DNA of 64,000 nt from an uncultured Gammaproteobacteria bacterium (GCA_938084745.1 CALKEZ010000017.1:1-64000); one strand, 5' to 3'. Shown: positions 29,821 through 39,811, numbered from the stretch's first letter. Numbers and translations: made by a program. Notes: a model not told the origin generated them from the sequence alone.

Positions 29821-30315
29821 ATGGGACGTTGGCGACCACCGGCAGCACAATCTGCCCCGTATATCACTCCTGAAGGTTATAAAATGCTGGAACAGGAGGC
29901 TGCCACGTTATGGACAAAGCGTAATGAAGTCGCAAAAGCCGTTGCAGTAGCAGCCGCCGAAGGCGATCGTTCTGAAAACGCTGAATATATTTACCGCAAG
30001 AAACAATTGCGCGAAATAGACGCAAGGATTGGTTATTTACAACGACGCATGCCGAAACTGACCATAGTAAGAGATGTGCACGATAAGCAACGTATCTTTT
30101 TTGGCGCGTGGGTAACGGTGGAAAACGAGCAGGGTATTGAAACACGTTACCGTATTGTCGGTGCCGATGAGTTTGACCAGGCTAAGGATTGTATTACGGT
30201 TGACTCGCCATTGGCCAAACTCTTGTTAGGTAAAACAATCGATAGTGAGGTTTGTCTTGATGCGCAGGAAAGAAAACAAATCCTCTACATCACGAATATT
30301 GAATATGATGTATAA
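29821..30315 (+). CDS. greB: Transcription elongation factor GreB
   Basis: 164 aa from the ATG at 29821, where the product begins MGRWRPPAAQSAPYITPEGY as GreB does; the longer frame overlaps the upstream gene. The N-terminal coiled coil carries the tip acidic motif in AAAEGDRSENAEYIYRKKQL, and the C-terminal FKBP-like domain follows. GreB stimulates RNA cleavage by backtracked RNA polymerase. The basic RRMPKL before the second domain fits GreB rather than GreA. Confidence 0.95.
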   Translation: MGRWRPPAAQSAPYITPEGYKMLEQEAATLWTKRNEVAKAVAVAAAEGDRSENAEYIYRKKQLREIDARIGYLQRRMPKLTIVRDVHDKQRIFFGAWVTVENEQGIETRYRIVGADEFDQAKDCITVDSPLAKLLLGKTIDSEVCLDAQERKQILYITNIEYDV

Positions 30316-30365
30316 AAATGCAGGTATGCGCACTTTAATTCCACATCTCACTGGAGGTGCTAATC

Positions 30366-30839
30366 ATGTTTAGAAAAATACTTTTCTCTATCATGTTGCT
30401 GTTAGGTTCTATCGTCCATGCCGGAGAAGAACAAAATGCAATTTTTTCCATTAGCGTAGATCGTGACGGCGAAGAGGTCTATCAGTCTGTTTATAAGTCG
30501 CTGGAAGAGTCACGCTTCTATGTCATATTTGAAGCTAATATAGGCAAAAATCTGGCCCGTAATGCCGAGCGTTGGGGGGATGAGTACAACAAGAATAAAT
30601 TTGAGCTAGTTAAGGTGTTGATCATATGTAATCCCTTTTACGCTAACCAGGTGCTGAACATTGACCCAACGATGATGGCGTTATGCCCTATGACGGTTAC
30701 GGTTATGTTTAAACAAGGTCGAACTACCGTCTTGTTTGGAAAGTTAACACCAATCGCCAAAGGCAGTGCGGCACAAGAAACATTATGGGAAGTCGAAAAT
30801 ACAGTTATTACTGCAATTGAAAATGCGGTTGCGCAGTAA
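30366..30839 (+). CDS. DUF302-family secreted protein
   Basis: 157 aa from the ATG at 30366, chosen because GGAGG at 30353-30357 is well spaced. A Sec signal peptide ends near IVHAG. The mature part (SVYKSLEESRFYVIFEANIG, VLIICNPFYANQVLNIDP, CPMTVTVMFKQGRTTVLF) follows the DUF302 fold. Function is unknown. Convergent with aas. Confidence 0.75.
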   Translation: MFRKILFSIMLLLGSIVHAGEEQNAIFSISVDRDGEEVYQSVYKSLEESRFYVIFEANIGKNLARNAERWGDEYNKNKFELVKVLIICNPFYANQVLNIDPTMMALCPMTVTVMFKQGRTTVLFGKLTPIAKGSAAQETLWEVENTVITAIENAVAQ

Positions 30840-30878
30840 TACTAGTTTTTATCAGCAGTGGAGTCGTGCTTCACCAGC

Positions 30879-33095
30879 TTACTTAATTTTAGATATCCAG
30901 CCATTCTCTTCGTTTGTCTCGGTCGTATTCTTTGCCGCCGCCATCTTAGTCAGACTGATATAATCTGTCTTACCAGTACTTAATACCGGGATTTGATCGG
31001 TATAGATAAACTGTTTGGGTATGATCAATTCGCTCATTTGTTTTTCTTTTGCAACATCTACCAGGGGTTTTCGTTCCGGGTTTTTCTGTTCTGTAATAAG
31101 AACGATCTTTTCGCCTTTGCGCTCATCGTAAACGGCAACAGCCGCATGATTAATGTTTGGCCATGTGAGCATTGCCAGTTCTTCAACGGCCGTGAGGGAA
31201 ACCATTTCACCACCAATTTTTGCAAAGCGTTTAGCTCGTCCCAGAATGGTAATGAAACCTTCCTCATCAATATCGGCAATATCACCGGTATCATACCAAC
31301 CGGTTCCACGCTCGGTCGCAGGCGCTTGTATTTCTCCGGGTTTATCATGGCTAAGATAGCCTTGCATGATATTTGGACCTTTCACAACCAGGTGGCCACC
31401 CTGTTCAATTCCATCAACCGGTTTTATATAGCATTCCATATCGGACATCAGCCGGCCGGTAGTGCCAGTTTTATTCAGCATTTTATTATTCACCGAGATA
31501 ACCGGACTCGCCTCGGTTACGCCATAGCCTTGCAGAATGCGATGGCCAAATTTATCTAGCCATATTTGCATTGTATCTTTGTGCAATTTTTCAGCGCCAG
31601 CGACAACGTAATTTAACGAATTAAAATCAAATGGGTGTGCGTATCGCGCATAACCCTTAAGGAAAGTATCAGTGGCAAAGAAGATCGTTGCCCCCAGTTC
31701 ATAAATCAATTCAGGAATAATGCGGAAGTGTAACGGCGATGGATAAAGAAAAACTTTGCCACCACCCAAAAGCGGCATCAAGAACCCGGCATTGAGTCCA
31801 AATGAATGAAATAATGGCAAGCAGTTAAAAACGGTGTCGCTAGGTGTGAAGTTGATATGGCAACGGACCTGGGCATAGTTCGCTAATATATTGCGATGAG
31901 ACAGGACAACACCCTTGGGATGTCCCTCGGAACCAGAGGTAAACAGTATTACCGCAGCGGCATCAGGGTTCGTATTCAGGTTCTGTTTTGCATAATGTCT
32001 TGCCGGGTTTCTGCTCTTTAACAATGCGGTCAGTTTTGTTATTAAGTTGATACCCTGTTTTAAATCTTCCAGGTAGATAACAGTAAAATGATGTTCAAGT
32101 TCTTCCGCCAGCTTTTCGAGTTTAGCGTTTGTGACAAAACGCCTCGATGTGTAGATGATTCTGACCTGTGCGGTTTCACACGCACGTTTTATGGTGAATG
32201 CACCGGCAGTAAAATTCAACATCGCCGGAATGCGACCAATAAATTGTAAAGCGAAGAATAAAACAGGCAAAGCATTGACGTTGGGCAATAAAATACCGAT
32301 ATGCTCATTTGCCTTGGATTGTTTTTTAATTAAAGCACTGAGTAAAATACTACGTAAAATTAATTGTGTATAAGTTAATACTTCGCGGCTGAAGTCTTCC
32401 AGAATGTTATGATTTTTACCAAATTGCTTGCTTGCCACTATCACGGCACTGAACAGCGTTGTGTTCTGATTGAAGCTGGCATAGGTCAATTTATACATCA
32501 AGTCCTGCAATTGTCTCGATGCGGCTTTGCGGCGCTCATGCCCCGTTAGCTGGGGCGCTATCTGTATTTTTTCCGGGGGCAGAATGACCATGCTGATTTT
32601 AGGAAACCAACAGACATGACCTCGGCCCTTCATATAGGACAGACGACTGTATTGTGCGCCATCTATGGCGATGGGCAAGATCGTCGCGTTGCTTTTATCG
32701 GCGATTAAACCCGGCCCTTCATAAATTTTCATTAGTGCCCCGGTGACGGTAATGCGGCCCTCCGGGAAGATCACGGCTTTCTTATCCTGTTTCAAATATT
32801 TAACCATGGATTTCACCGATAACGGGTTTGACGCATCCATTTCAAACAGATCAACAAACGATAAAAAAGGTTTAAATATTTTCTTCGCAGCTATGTCTCT
32901 ATTTATAGCGAAGGTGGGCGTTTCTGGTAGCCAGGCATAAAGTAATAGGCCATCAAGCAAGGAAGTGTGGTTTGCAATGATAAGCACGCGATCGCCGGCT
33001 TGTTGATAGTTTTCCAGGCCAGATACTTCAACCCGGTAAATCAGGCGCAGTAATACGCGAAAGAATAATTTCCATAGGTAAATCATGCTGCTCAT
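30879..33095 (-). CDS. aas: Bifunctional acyltransferase/acyl-ACP synthetase
   Basis: 738 aa in two parts. The N-terminal PlsC-type acyltransferase (about 1-200) has NHTSLLDG (HX4D) and FPEGRITVTGALMKIYEG. The C-terminal AMP-binding domain has VILFTSGSEGHPKGVVLSHR, LPLFHSFGLN, QGYGVTEASPVISVN, WYDTGDIADIDEEGFITILG, RAKRFAKIGGEMVS and the catalytic Lys in STGKTDY. It re-acylates lysophosphatidylethanolamine at the inner membrane. Matches E. coli Aas in length and order, although no LplT gene is adjacent. Confidence 0.93.
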   Translation of the reverse strand: MSSMIYLWKLFFRVLLRLIYRVEVSGLENYQQAGDRVLIIANHTSLLDGLLLYAWLPETPTFAINRDIAAKKIFKPFLSFVDLFEMDASNPLSVKSMVKYLKQDKKAVIFPEGRITVTGALMKIYEGPGLIADKSNATILPIAIDGAQYSRLSYMKGRGHVCWFPKISMVILPPEKIQIAPQLTGHERRKAASRQLQDLMYKLTYASFNQNTTLFSAVIVASKQFGKNHNILEDFSREVLTYTQLILRSILLSALIKKQSKANEHIGILLPNVNALPVLFFALQFIGRIPAMLNFTAGAFTIKRACETAQVRIIYTSRRFVTNAKLEKLAEELEHHFTVIYLEDLKQGINLITKLTALLKSRNPARHYAKQNLNTNPDAAAVILFTSGSEGHPKGVVLSHRNILANYAQVRCHINFTPSDTVFNCLPLFHSFGLNAGFLMPLLGGGKVFLYPSPLHFRIIPELIYELGATIFFATDTFLKGYARYAHPFDFNSLNYVVAGAEKLHKDTMQIWLDKFGHRILQGYGVTEASPVISVNNKMLNKTGTTGRLMSDMECYIKPVDGIEQGGHLVVKGPNIMQGYLSHDKPGEIQAPATERGTGWYDTGDIADIDEEGFITILGRAKRFAKIGGEMVSLTAVEELAMLTWPNINHAAVAVYDERKGEKIVLITEQKNPERKPLVDVAKEKQMSELIIPKQFIYTDQIPVLSTGKTDYISLTKMAAAKNTTETNEENGWISKIK

Positions 33096-33166
33096 TGTAC
33101 GTGCAAATACATCACGATGAGAATAGCTTGCTTAGATAACGACGAAGAACTTGTCGGTTGATTGTA

Positions 33167-34798
33167 TCAGGCACCAGCGATGTTGCTTTGCACTATCAGG
33201 CTTTGTCCGGGTTGCAGATGCTTGCCTTTCTTCAGATTGTTCCACTTGAGTAAATCTTTAACGCGGATATCAAACTTTTTGGCAATCAACCATAAGGAAT
33301 CGCCTTGTTTAACCGTATAGGCATTGTCTGCGTCTTTCTTTGCGACGGTTTTAATTAAACTGCCTTGCTTACCGGTGTTGTCTTGTTTTACCCAGACAGT
33401 CAGTTTTTGACCCGGTCTAAGCAGGCTTTTGCTTGAGATGCCATTCCATTGCGTCAGTTGCGTTACGCTAATCCCGTACTGTCGTCCAATATCCCAAAGG
33501 TTATCACCACGCTTAACAGCATAGATATAACGTTTACCATCACCGGTTTTTTTAAGACCGTTAAATTTCCTTGCATCCGCGCTTAAAGAATAATACTTGC
33601 TGGCTTCTTTTGCGGTTGGAATCAGTAATGAGCGGCCGGCACGGATGCGGCTGTCTTTTAGTCGATTGATTTCCTTTAATGCCGATACGCTGGTCTGGTA
33701 ACGGGTTGCAATCTGACTCAAGGATTCACCGTCACGAATCTTATGTTGTTGCCATGCAATACGATCCGCTGCCGGCAATGCCATTAGGTTTTGTTTGAAT
33801 TCGCCAGCTTTTTCTACCGGTATCAGGATTCGATGCGGTCCTCTTGGATCCGTTGCCCAACGACTGAAGCCGGGATTCAAGGTATATACTTCATCAATCG
33901 ATAAGCCGGATAAGCTGGCAACGGTTGCCAGATCGATTTGACTGCCAATATCAATGGCTTCGAAATGGGGTGTATTTGGAATAGTCTTGAAACTGATATT
34001 GTATTGAGCGTTGTTTTTTAAGACTTCCGCAATGGCTAGCAGGCTTGGTACATAGCTACGTGTCTCTCGTGGCAACTGTAATGACCAGAAGTCAGTTTTT
34101 TTACCGGCTTTTTGATTTCTTCTGATTGCTTTTTCGACATTTCCTTCTCCGGCATTGTAAGCGGCGAGAGCATGAAACCAGTTACCATGAAAACGTTTAT
34201 GTAAATTCTGCAGATAATCGAGTGCGCCGTCTGTTGCAGCAATAATGTCGCGTCGTCCGTCATACCACCAGTTCTGTTTCATGCCAAAGCGTTTACCGGT
34301 AGCGGGTATGAACTGCCAAATACCCGAAGCGCGACTGGGTGAATAAGCGAACGGATGATAGGCGCTTTCCACAATGGGTAATAATGCCAAATCGAGTGGC
34401 ATATTACGCTCTTTCAATTTGGAAATAATATGAAATAGGTAAGGGTCGGCACGATCAGAAACGCGATCCAGGTAATCCTGATTACGTGCAAACCAGGCAA
34501 CCTTATCCTGAACGCTGGATTGATTGATGTTGCGATTAAATTGAAGTTCATCCTTGATCAGCAACCAGAGATTGTCGTGATCTTTTGTAATGGCAACTTG
34601 TTCAGTGAGTTCATCGCTAACATCAATCTGGTGCGTATTGGTCACCGGGACCGAAGATGATATTCCAATTGAGTTTAGTTGATGACTTTTGTCTGCGGTC
34701 GGAGCCGGGTCAACTGAATTAGGTCGCGTAGAGCTGAAGTTACAAGCGCTTATTATTATTGGTATAAAGCAAATAATTGCTTTAGGTATCATATGCAT
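33167..34798 (-). CDS. mltD: Membrane-bound lytic transglycosylase D
   Basis: 543 aa. A lipoprotein signal ends in IISAC. The SLT catalytic domain (about 130-260) has LPIVESAYHPFAYSPSRASG with the catalytic Glu, IWQFIPATGKRFGM and ALAAYNAGEGNVEKAI. Three LysM repeats follow: DGESLSQIATRYQTS, RGDNLWDIGRQYGIS and QGDSLWLIAKKFDIR. It cleaves peptidoglycan between MurNAc and GlcNAc from the outer membrane. It lies 74 bp downstream of gloB on the same strand, an arrangement shared with enterobacteria and pseudomonads. Confidence 0.96.
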   Translation of the reverse strand: MHMIPKAIICFIPIIISACNFSSTRPNSVDPAPTADKSHQLNSIGISSSVPVTNTHQIDVSDELTEQVAITKDHDNLWLLIKDELQFNRNINQSSVQDKVAWFARNQDYLDRVSDRADPYLFHIISKLKERNMPLDLALLPIVESAYHPFAYSPSRASGIWQFIPATGKRFGMKQNWWYDGRRDIIAATDGALDYLQNLHKRFHGNWFHALAAYNAGEGNVEKAIRRNQKAGKKTDFWSLQLPRETRSYVPSLLAIAEVLKNNAQYNISFKTIPNTPHFEAIDIGSQIDLATVASLSGLSIDEVYTLNPGFSRWATDPRGPHRILIPVEKAGEFKQNLMALPAADRIAWQQHKIRDGESLSQIATRYQTSVSALKEINRLKDSRIRAGRSLLIPTAKEASKYYSLSADARKFNGLKKTGDGKRYIYAVKRGDNLWDIGRQYGISVTQLTQWNGISSKSLLRPGQKLTVWVKQDNTGKQGSLIKTVAKKDADNAYTVKQGDSLWLIAKKFDIRVKDLLKWNNLKKGKHLQPGQSLIVQSNIAGA

Positions 34799-34872
34799 GG
34801 CGGAATCCTAGGGATAGGAGGCGATTCGGTCAAGTACTAATTTACAGGAGGCTACAATTTTAGCAAAAGTGA

Positions 34873-35643
34873 TTAAAAACTGTCCTTCCATTGCCGTATT
34901 GCAGCAAAAATCTGGGCGGGTTCTGCTAATGCTTCGCCACTATGTTGACTGGCGGCATCGATAACTGTTTGTTGCTCACAGCGCAGAAACGGGTTGGTTT
35001 GTTTTTCTTCTGCCAGTGTCGCCGGTACAGTGGCTTTGTCAATTCGACGGGCTTCTTCGGCCTGTTGCAGACGCTGCTGAATCGCCTCATTTTGCGGTTC
35101 TACTGCCGCTGCAAACCTGAGATTGGAGACAGTGTATTCATGGCCACAATATAACAACGTGTCATCAGGCAAGGTCTTGAATTTCGACAACGACGCATGC
35201 ATTTGCGGAGGCGTGCCTTCAAACATACGGCCACAACCGGCAGTGAAGAGCGTGTCACCACTAAAGACCATAGCATCATTGTAATAGGCGACCGCACCGG
35301 CGGTATGTCCCGGCACATCCAGTATATTCAAATTGAGGTCCAGTTCGTGTAATTTGACAACATCACCTTCAGCCACTGGATTCGTGCTACCCGGAACGGT
35401 CTCGGTCTTCGGCGTATAGACCGGAATAGAAAAATGTTCAGTAATACCGGCAATGCCACCAACATGGTCCCAGTGATGATGCGTAATCATGATGGCGATC
35501 GGGATTAATTGTTCTGATTTTAAAAATTTAAGGACCGGTTCGGCCTCGCTGGGGTCAACTATAGCGACATGCCGACTTGCCTTGTTTTTCAGCAACCAGA
35601 TATAGTTATCCTTTAATGCGGGTAGGGGTATGATCTCTAGCAT
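34873..35643 (-). CDS. gloB: Hydroxyacylglutathione hydrolase (glyoxalase II)
   Basis: 256 aa metallo-beta-lactamase fold enzyme. It has DNYIWLLKN near the start, the metal motif THHHWDHVGG, VPGHTAGAVAYYN, FSGDTLFTAGCGRMFEGT and CGHEYT, and the C-terminal glutathione-binding part (TNPFLRC). It hydrolyses S-lactoylglutathione in methylglyoxal detoxification. Divergent from the methyltransferase-rnhA-dnaQ genes, the usual gammaproteobacterial context. Confidence 0.96.
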   Translation of the reverse strand: MLEIIPLPALKDNYIWLLKNKASRHVAIVDPSEAEPVLKFLKSEQLIPIAIMITHHHWDHVGGIAGITEHFSIPVYTPKTETVPGSTNPVAEGDVVKLHELDLNLNILDVPGHTAGAVAYYNDAMVFSGDTLFTAGCGRMFEGTPPQMHASLSKFKTLPDDTLLYCGHEYTVSNLRFAAAVEPQNEAIQQRLQQAEEARRIDKATVPATLAEEKQTNPFLRCEQQTVIDAASQHSGEALAEPAQIFAAIRQWKDSF

Positions 35644-35716
35644 GGTTTTATCAATAGTCCGCTTCTGTTTTGTCAGAATAATAGTATGTGATTAGTTTAT
35701 GAATTTCGAGAACACA

Positions 35717-36463
35717 ATGACATTAACATTAAGAGAAAAATTCTCAAGTTGGTTTGCGAGCCCGTTAGGAAAAGCGGTTTATGCGGCAGAGCTTGAACAG
35801 ATAGAAGACATACTGCCGGGCTTGTTTGGTTATCATATTATGCAATATGGTTACGCGGCAGAATCGAACTACCTGTTCGCATCGCGCATAGTCAATAAGA
35901 CGATATTGTTCCTTGATACTAGCGAATGTGATGACAACATCAATGCGATTCATACCAGTGCAGAAGAGTTACCCATCGCGACAGACAGCATAGATGTTAT
36001 TGTATTGCCGCATATTCTCGAATATTCCAAAGATGTGCATAAAATGCTGCGTGAGATGGATCGTGTTCTGATTGATAATGGACATGTTGTTATTCTGGGA
36101 ATAAACCCGCTGAGCCTTTGGGGCTTATGGCATTTATTTCTTTGTTGGTGGGGTGAAATGCCGTGGAGCGGTCGTTTGATCTCTATCCCCAGAATAAAAG
36201 ACTGGCTATCGTTACTGGATTTTGAAATTGAGAAAACCAACTGTTTTTTCTTTTCACCACCATTACGCAATCAAAAAATATTAAAAAAGCTATTGCCCCT
36301 CGAACGTCTCGGTCGTTATTGTTGGCCTATATTCGGCGGTTTATATGTGGTCGTGGCAAAAAAACGTGTTGTTCCGCTTAATCCAATCAAGATGCAATGG
36401 CGTACTAAACGCAATATGATTGGTTCAGGCGCAATTGAACCTACTACAAGAGAAATTTTTTAA
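35717..36463 (+). CDS. Class I SAM-dependent methyltransferase (gloB-rnhA neighbour)
   Basis: 248 aa from the ATG at 35717; the ATG at 35699 is an alternative. It begins [20 protein letters not shown], then [11 protein letters not shown]. The methyltransferase core is degenerate at motif I, but [20 protein letters not shown] and [20 protein letters not shown] fit motifs II to III. A homologue at this position between gloB and rnhA is conserved in gammaproteobacteria. Its substrate is not known to me. rnhA follows after 5 bp. Confidence 0.85.
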   Translation: MTLTLREKFSSWFASPLGKAVYAAELEQIEDILPGLFGYHIMQYGYAAESNYLFASRIVNKTILFLDTSECDDNINAIHTSAEELPIATDSIDVIVLPHILEYSKDVHKMLREMDRVLIDNGHVVILGINPLSLWGLWHLFLCWWGEMPWSGRLISIPRIKDWLSLLDFEIEKTNCFFFSPPLRNQKILKKLLPLERLGRYCWPIFGGLYVVVAKKRVVPLNPIKMQWRTKRNMIGSGAIEPTTREIF

Positions 36464-36468
36464 AAATA

Positions 36469-36921
36469 ATGAGTGAAAAAATACACATCTTTTCCGATGG
36501 TGCCTGCCGTGGTAATCCTGGTCCGGGCGGCTGGGGTACTTTATTGAAATTTAATGGCACCGAAAAAGAACTTTATGGTGCTGAAGCCGATACCACCAAT
36601 AATCGCATGGAATTAATGGGCGCCATCATGGGTCTCGAATCGTTAACCCGACCCTGCGAGGTAATATTAACGACCGATTCACAATATGTGATGAATGGCA
36701 TTACGGAATGGATGCCGGCCTGGAAAAGTCGGGGCTGGAAAACAGCAGCAAAGAAACCAGTTAAAAATAAAGAATTATGGCAACGTCTCGATGAAGCCTG
36801 CAAACCCCATAAAATAAAATGGGAGTGGGTCAGAGGTCATAGTGGACATGATGAAAATGAACGCGTTGATCTATTGGCCAATAAAGCAATTGACGAAATG
36901 TTCGAAAAGGCCAGTTCATGA
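36469..36921 (+). CDS. rnhA: Ribonuclease HI
   Basis: 150 aa. The four catalytic acidic residues are visible in [17 protein letters not shown] (Asp), [10 protein letters not shown] (Glu), [11 protein letters not shown] (Asp) and [11 protein letters not shown] (Asp). It cuts RNA in RNA/DNA hybrids. The TGA overlaps the dnaQ ATG (ATGA), a conserved coupling. Confidence 0.97.
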   Translation: MSEKIHIFSDGACRGNPGPGGWGTLLKFNGTEKELYGAEADTTNNRMELMGAIMGLESLTRPCEVILTTDSQYVMNGITEWMPAWKSRGWKTAAKKPVKNKELWQRLDEACKPHKIKWEWVRGHSGHDENERVDLLANKAIDEMFEKASS

Positions 36922-37634
36922 GACAAATTGTACTCGATACAGAAACAACCGGGCTTGAACCAAAACAAGGTCATCGCATAATTGAGATAGGCTGTGTTGA
37001 GATAGTCAATCGACGCAAAACTGATCGACACTTTCATCAATATTTGAACCCGGATCGCGAGATTGATGACGGTGCTTTCAACGTACACGGTATCAGCAAT
37101 GAATTTCTCGCTGACAAACCCCGCTTTGCAGATATCGCGCAGGAATTTATCGATTTTATCCGTGATAGCGAGTTGATCATTCATAACGCACCTTTCGATG
37201 TGGGTTTTATCAATTCCGAGTTAAAGCAGTTGGGGAGAAAGTGGGGCAAGACCGAAGATTATTGTGCCGTCATCGATACCCTAATGATGGCGCGCGAAAA
37301 ACACCCCGGTCAAAAAAACAATCTCGATGCCTTGTGTGGTCGTTATGAAATAGATAATTCAAGTCGTGATTTACACGGAGCACTACTTGATGCACAAATT
37401 CTGTTGGACGTTTACCTAGCCATGACAGGTGGACAGGAAACCTTGAGTTTTGACGCTACCCAGGAACAACAGGCGGCGGATACCGGTCATGCAAAAAAAA
37501 TCGACGTCAATCGAAAGCCATTACCTGTTATTGAACCCTCGACAGAAGAGCTCGCGGCGCATGAGCAATATCTGGAAAGAATAAATCAAGAGAGTGGTGG
37601 AAAATGTGTCTGGATCGATAGTGGTTATGATTAA
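36918..37634 (+). CDS. dnaQ: DNA polymerase III epsilon subunit (proofreading exonuclease)
   Basis: 238 aa DEDDh exonuclease. Exo I is [11 protein letters not shown], Exo II is in [16 protein letters not shown], and Exo III is in [20 protein letters not shown] (H-x4-D). A linker precedes a C-terminal segment for binding the alpha subunit. It edits replication errors. It overlaps rnhA by 4 bp. Confidence 0.96.
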   Translation: MRQIVLDTETTGLEPKQGHRIIEIGCVEIVNRRKTDRHFHQYLNPDREIDDGAFNVHGISNEFLADKPRFADIAQEFIDFIRDSELIIHNAPFDVGFINSELKQLGRKWGKTEDYCAVIDTLMMAREKHPGQKNNLDALCGRYEIDNSSRDLHGALLDAQILLDVYLAMTGGQETLSFDATQEQQAADTGHAKKIDVNRKPLPVIEPSTEELAAHEQYLERINQESGGKCVWIDSGYD

Positions 37635-37681
37635 TGTAGTTTTGATTTCTTTTTTTCATGACATGAGAACGAAGTATTCTC

Positions 37682-38401
37682 ATGTCACATAGAAAGTATT
37701 TTCTAGTCCTCTCATTTATTTTTTTCATTGAATTTCTGATCCTCGCTATATCGCCCTATGATCGATCAGACTGGGCGCTGGAAAATGCCCTGGTCCTGGT
37801 GTTTGTCATCATCATGGCATTTACCTATAAGAAGTTTTCGTTCTCAAGAATATCCTACACTTTGATTTTCATCTTTATGTGTTTGCATGAAATCGGCGCA
37901 CATTACACCTATGCGAAGGTACCGTACGACGCGTTTTTAATGACGTATTTCAACTTTAGTCTGAACGACTTGATGGGCTGGGAGAGAAATCATTTCGATC
38001 GTCTGGTTCATTTTCTTTATGGTTTATTCATGGCATACCCGTTTCGAGAAATCTACTGCCGCATTGCCTATGGCAAAGGATTTTGGGGTTACTTGTTACC
38101 CTTGTTATTTACCATTGCTGCATCAGTCACCTTTGAACTGTTTGAATGGGCAGCCGCGGAGTTATTCGGTGGTGATCTGGGTGTGGCTTATCTCGGCACG
38201 CAAGGTGATGTATGGGATGCACAAAAAGATATGGGCCTGGCAAGCCTTGGTGCATTTGTTGCGATGCTGATTGTTATCGCGATAAATTTACGAATACAGA
38301 AAGACTTCGCTAGGGAATGGAGAAACAGTTTACGTATTAAAAGAAAGAAACCGTTGGGGGAAGATGAGATTGCTCGTTTGTTAGATGAGCATGATAAATA
38401 A
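37682..38401 (+). CDS. DUF2238 (YjdF-like) membrane protein
   Basis: 239 aa, about six membrane helices. It shows the conserved polar stretches of DUF2238: FMCLHEIGAHYTYAKVPYD, NHFDRLVHFLYGLFMAYPFR, FELFEWAAAELFGGDLG and YLGTQGDVWDAQKDMGLASL. Inner membrane, function unknown. Convergent with grxD across a hairpin. Confidence 0.88.
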   Translation: MSHRKYFLVLSFIFFIEFLILAISPYDRSDWALENALVLVFVIIMAFTYKKFSFSRISYTLIFIFMCLHEIGAHYTYAKVPYDAFLMTYFNFSLNDLMGWERNHFDRLVHFLYGLFMAYPFREIYCRIAYGKGFWGYLLPLLFTIAASVTFELFEWAAAELFGGDLGVAYLGTQGDVWDAQKDMGLASLGAFVAMLIVIAINLRIQKDFAREWRNSLRIKRKKPLGEDEIARLLDEHDK

Positions 38402-38422
38402 CAATAATGAAAAAAACCGGAA

Positions 38423-38450
38423 AGGATGGGCTAAAGACTTAACCCATCCT
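38423..38450 (-). terminator. Hairpin between convergent yjdF-like gene and grxD
   Basis: The stem AGGATGGG/CCCATCCT with a 12-nt loop is followed, on the minus strand, by TTCCGG and seven T. It probably terminates grxD and may act on both strands. Confidence 0.65.
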
Positions 38451-38462
38451 CAGATAAAACGA

Positions 38463-38780
38463 TTAACTACCTACTGCTTCTTTAGCCATTTTCTGCAATT
38501 CGCCTTTCTCATACAGATCCATAACGATATCGCAGCCGCCGACGAGTTCGCCGTTGATGAAGACTTGTGGGAAGGTTGGCCAGTTTGAATATTGTGGCAG
38601 GTTGGCGCGCATTTCGGGCTGTGCCAGTACGTCGACAAAACCAAACTCAACGTCGCAAGCCTTGAGGGCTTGTACGGTGCGCATCGAAAAACCGCATTGT
38701 GGAAAGTCGGGTGAGCCTTTCATGAAAAGTACTACGGGATTTTCTGCTAGTGTTGCTTTAATTTGTTCGATTGGATCCAT
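38463..38780 (-). CDS. grxD: Monothiol glutaredoxin (CGFS type)
   Basis: 105 aa. The active-site motif is CGFS in KGSPDFPQCGFSMRTVQAL, with NWPTFPQVFINGELVGGCD for glutathione binding. Such proteins carry a glutathione-ligated [2Fe-2S] cluster and pass it on in iron-sulfur assembly. Full length. Confidence 0.96.
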   Translation of the reverse strand: MDPIEQIKATLAENPVVLFMKGSPDFPQCGFSMRTVQALKACDVEFGFVDVLAQPEMRANLPQYSNWPTFPQVFINGELVGGCDIVMDLYEKGELQKMAKEAVGS

Positions 38781-39169
38781 TACATTTACCTCTGTTTTAA
38801 ATTCTTGCGTTAGTCGTCTCTTTAGCGTCCTTCTCTCACGACATTTAGTGCTTCCTGCACATTAATTGTCGCGGATTATACGCGAAAGCCGCAGTCAATC
38901 ACTAACTGTTATCATGACCTGCTGTCGTTAATCTAAATGAGGGCGGTATTGTTGAATTCAAGTGTGTCTTCCGGGGTGCAAATCCTTGTTTTAGCTAAAA
39001 TTGCATCTTTTAGGTGAGTTTGTCGATTAAAAGGCTTATTTAGGCCTTGATAGACAAGATTCTGTTGTGAAAGGGGTGGAAGCGGGCACCGACATCAGTA
39101 TAATCCTAGCCATTATTTTGTGTCTTAAAGTATAAAAGTTATTAATTTATTTATTTCGGGGGTATTAGT
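38781..39169. other. 389-bp gene-free region between grxD and a PuuD-like gene
   Basis: Divergent promoters are expected here. TATAAT at 39099-39104 lies about 65 bp before the PuuD-like start, with no good -35. An imperfect long stem can form at 39020-39057 (TTGTC/GACAA outside, AAGGC/GCCTT inside). A 26-codon frame at about 38938 lacks a ribosome site and looks random. I see no tRNA or repeat. Confidence 0.4.
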
Positions 39170-39754
39170 ATGAATCCACTCAAGTCAGTGCATGGCACGA
39201 TAGCGCTTGGTTTTGTTGTAGCAGTAGTTCTTACATTATTGGTGGGCGATACTGCTCTGAATCTATGGTCTTTAGCCGTCTGGTTTCATGTCTTTTTCGG
39301 CGTTATCTGGATTGGTTTACTTTATTACTTCAATTTCGTACAAGTTCCTGCTGTTGGTGCAGCGCTAGCTGATGAAGGTGGCCCCGGACCTGCGGCAATT
39401 AACAAGTATGTCGCACCACGTGCATTATGGTGGTTTCGTTGGGGTGCTCTAGGTACCTGGCTAACCGGCGCAGCCGCACTGGAGATCATGGGTGTAGGTT
39501 TAAAGGATGCCTTTTTACTGCAAGGCAACGGTTTGGTTATCGGTCTTGGCGCATGGATGGGTACCATCATGCTGTTTAATGTCTGGGTATTAATCTGGCC
39601 AAATCAGAAAAAAATTCTGGGTATGGTCGAAGCCACCGCTGAAGAAATTGCAAAAGGCAAGGTCGTTGCATTGATGGCGTCCAGAACCAATACATTTCTC
39701 TCCATACCGATGATTATGTGTATGGTGGGTCAAGGACATGGTTTGCCACTATAA
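39170..39754 (+). CDS. PuuD/DUF989-like membrane protein without cytochrome domain
   Basis: 194 aa, about four to five membrane helices. WFHVFFGVIWIGLLYYFNFV matches the Urate_ox_N (PuuD N-terminal) family, which in the full-length urate oxidase carries a C-terminal cytochrome c. Here the protein stops before any CxxCH, so urate oxidation is not implied. Its histidines could hold a haem. A GGGGG-rich ribosome site lies at about 39157-39161, and a terminator follows. Functional assignment is family-level only. Confidence 0.7.
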   Translation: MNPLKSVHGTIALGFVVAVVLTLLVGDTALNLWSLAVWFHVFFGVIWIGLLYYFNFVQVPAVGAALADEGGPGPAAINKYVAPRALWWFRWGALGTWLTGAAALEIMGVGLKDAFLLQGNGLVIGLGAWMGTIMLFNVWVLIWPNQKKILGMVEATAEEIAKGKVVALMASRTNTFLSIPMIMCMVGQGHGLPL

Positions 39755-39780
39755 GTATTAGCTAGATTTAATTATGTTTG

Positions 39781-39811
39781 AGCCCGGCTCATGGCCGGGC
39801 TTGTTATTTTT
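39781..39811 (+). terminator. Intrinsic terminator after the PuuD-like gene
   Basis: An 8-bp GC stem (AGCCCGGC/GCCGGGCT, loop TCATG, 39781-39801) is followed by TGTTATTTTT. It separates the PuuD-like gene from argD and rules out the upstream extension of the argD frame. Confidence 0.88.

Noticed and set aside
38938-39018. 26-codon ORF in the grxD upstream region
   Set aside because: No ribosome site and no recognisable composition; consistent with chance.
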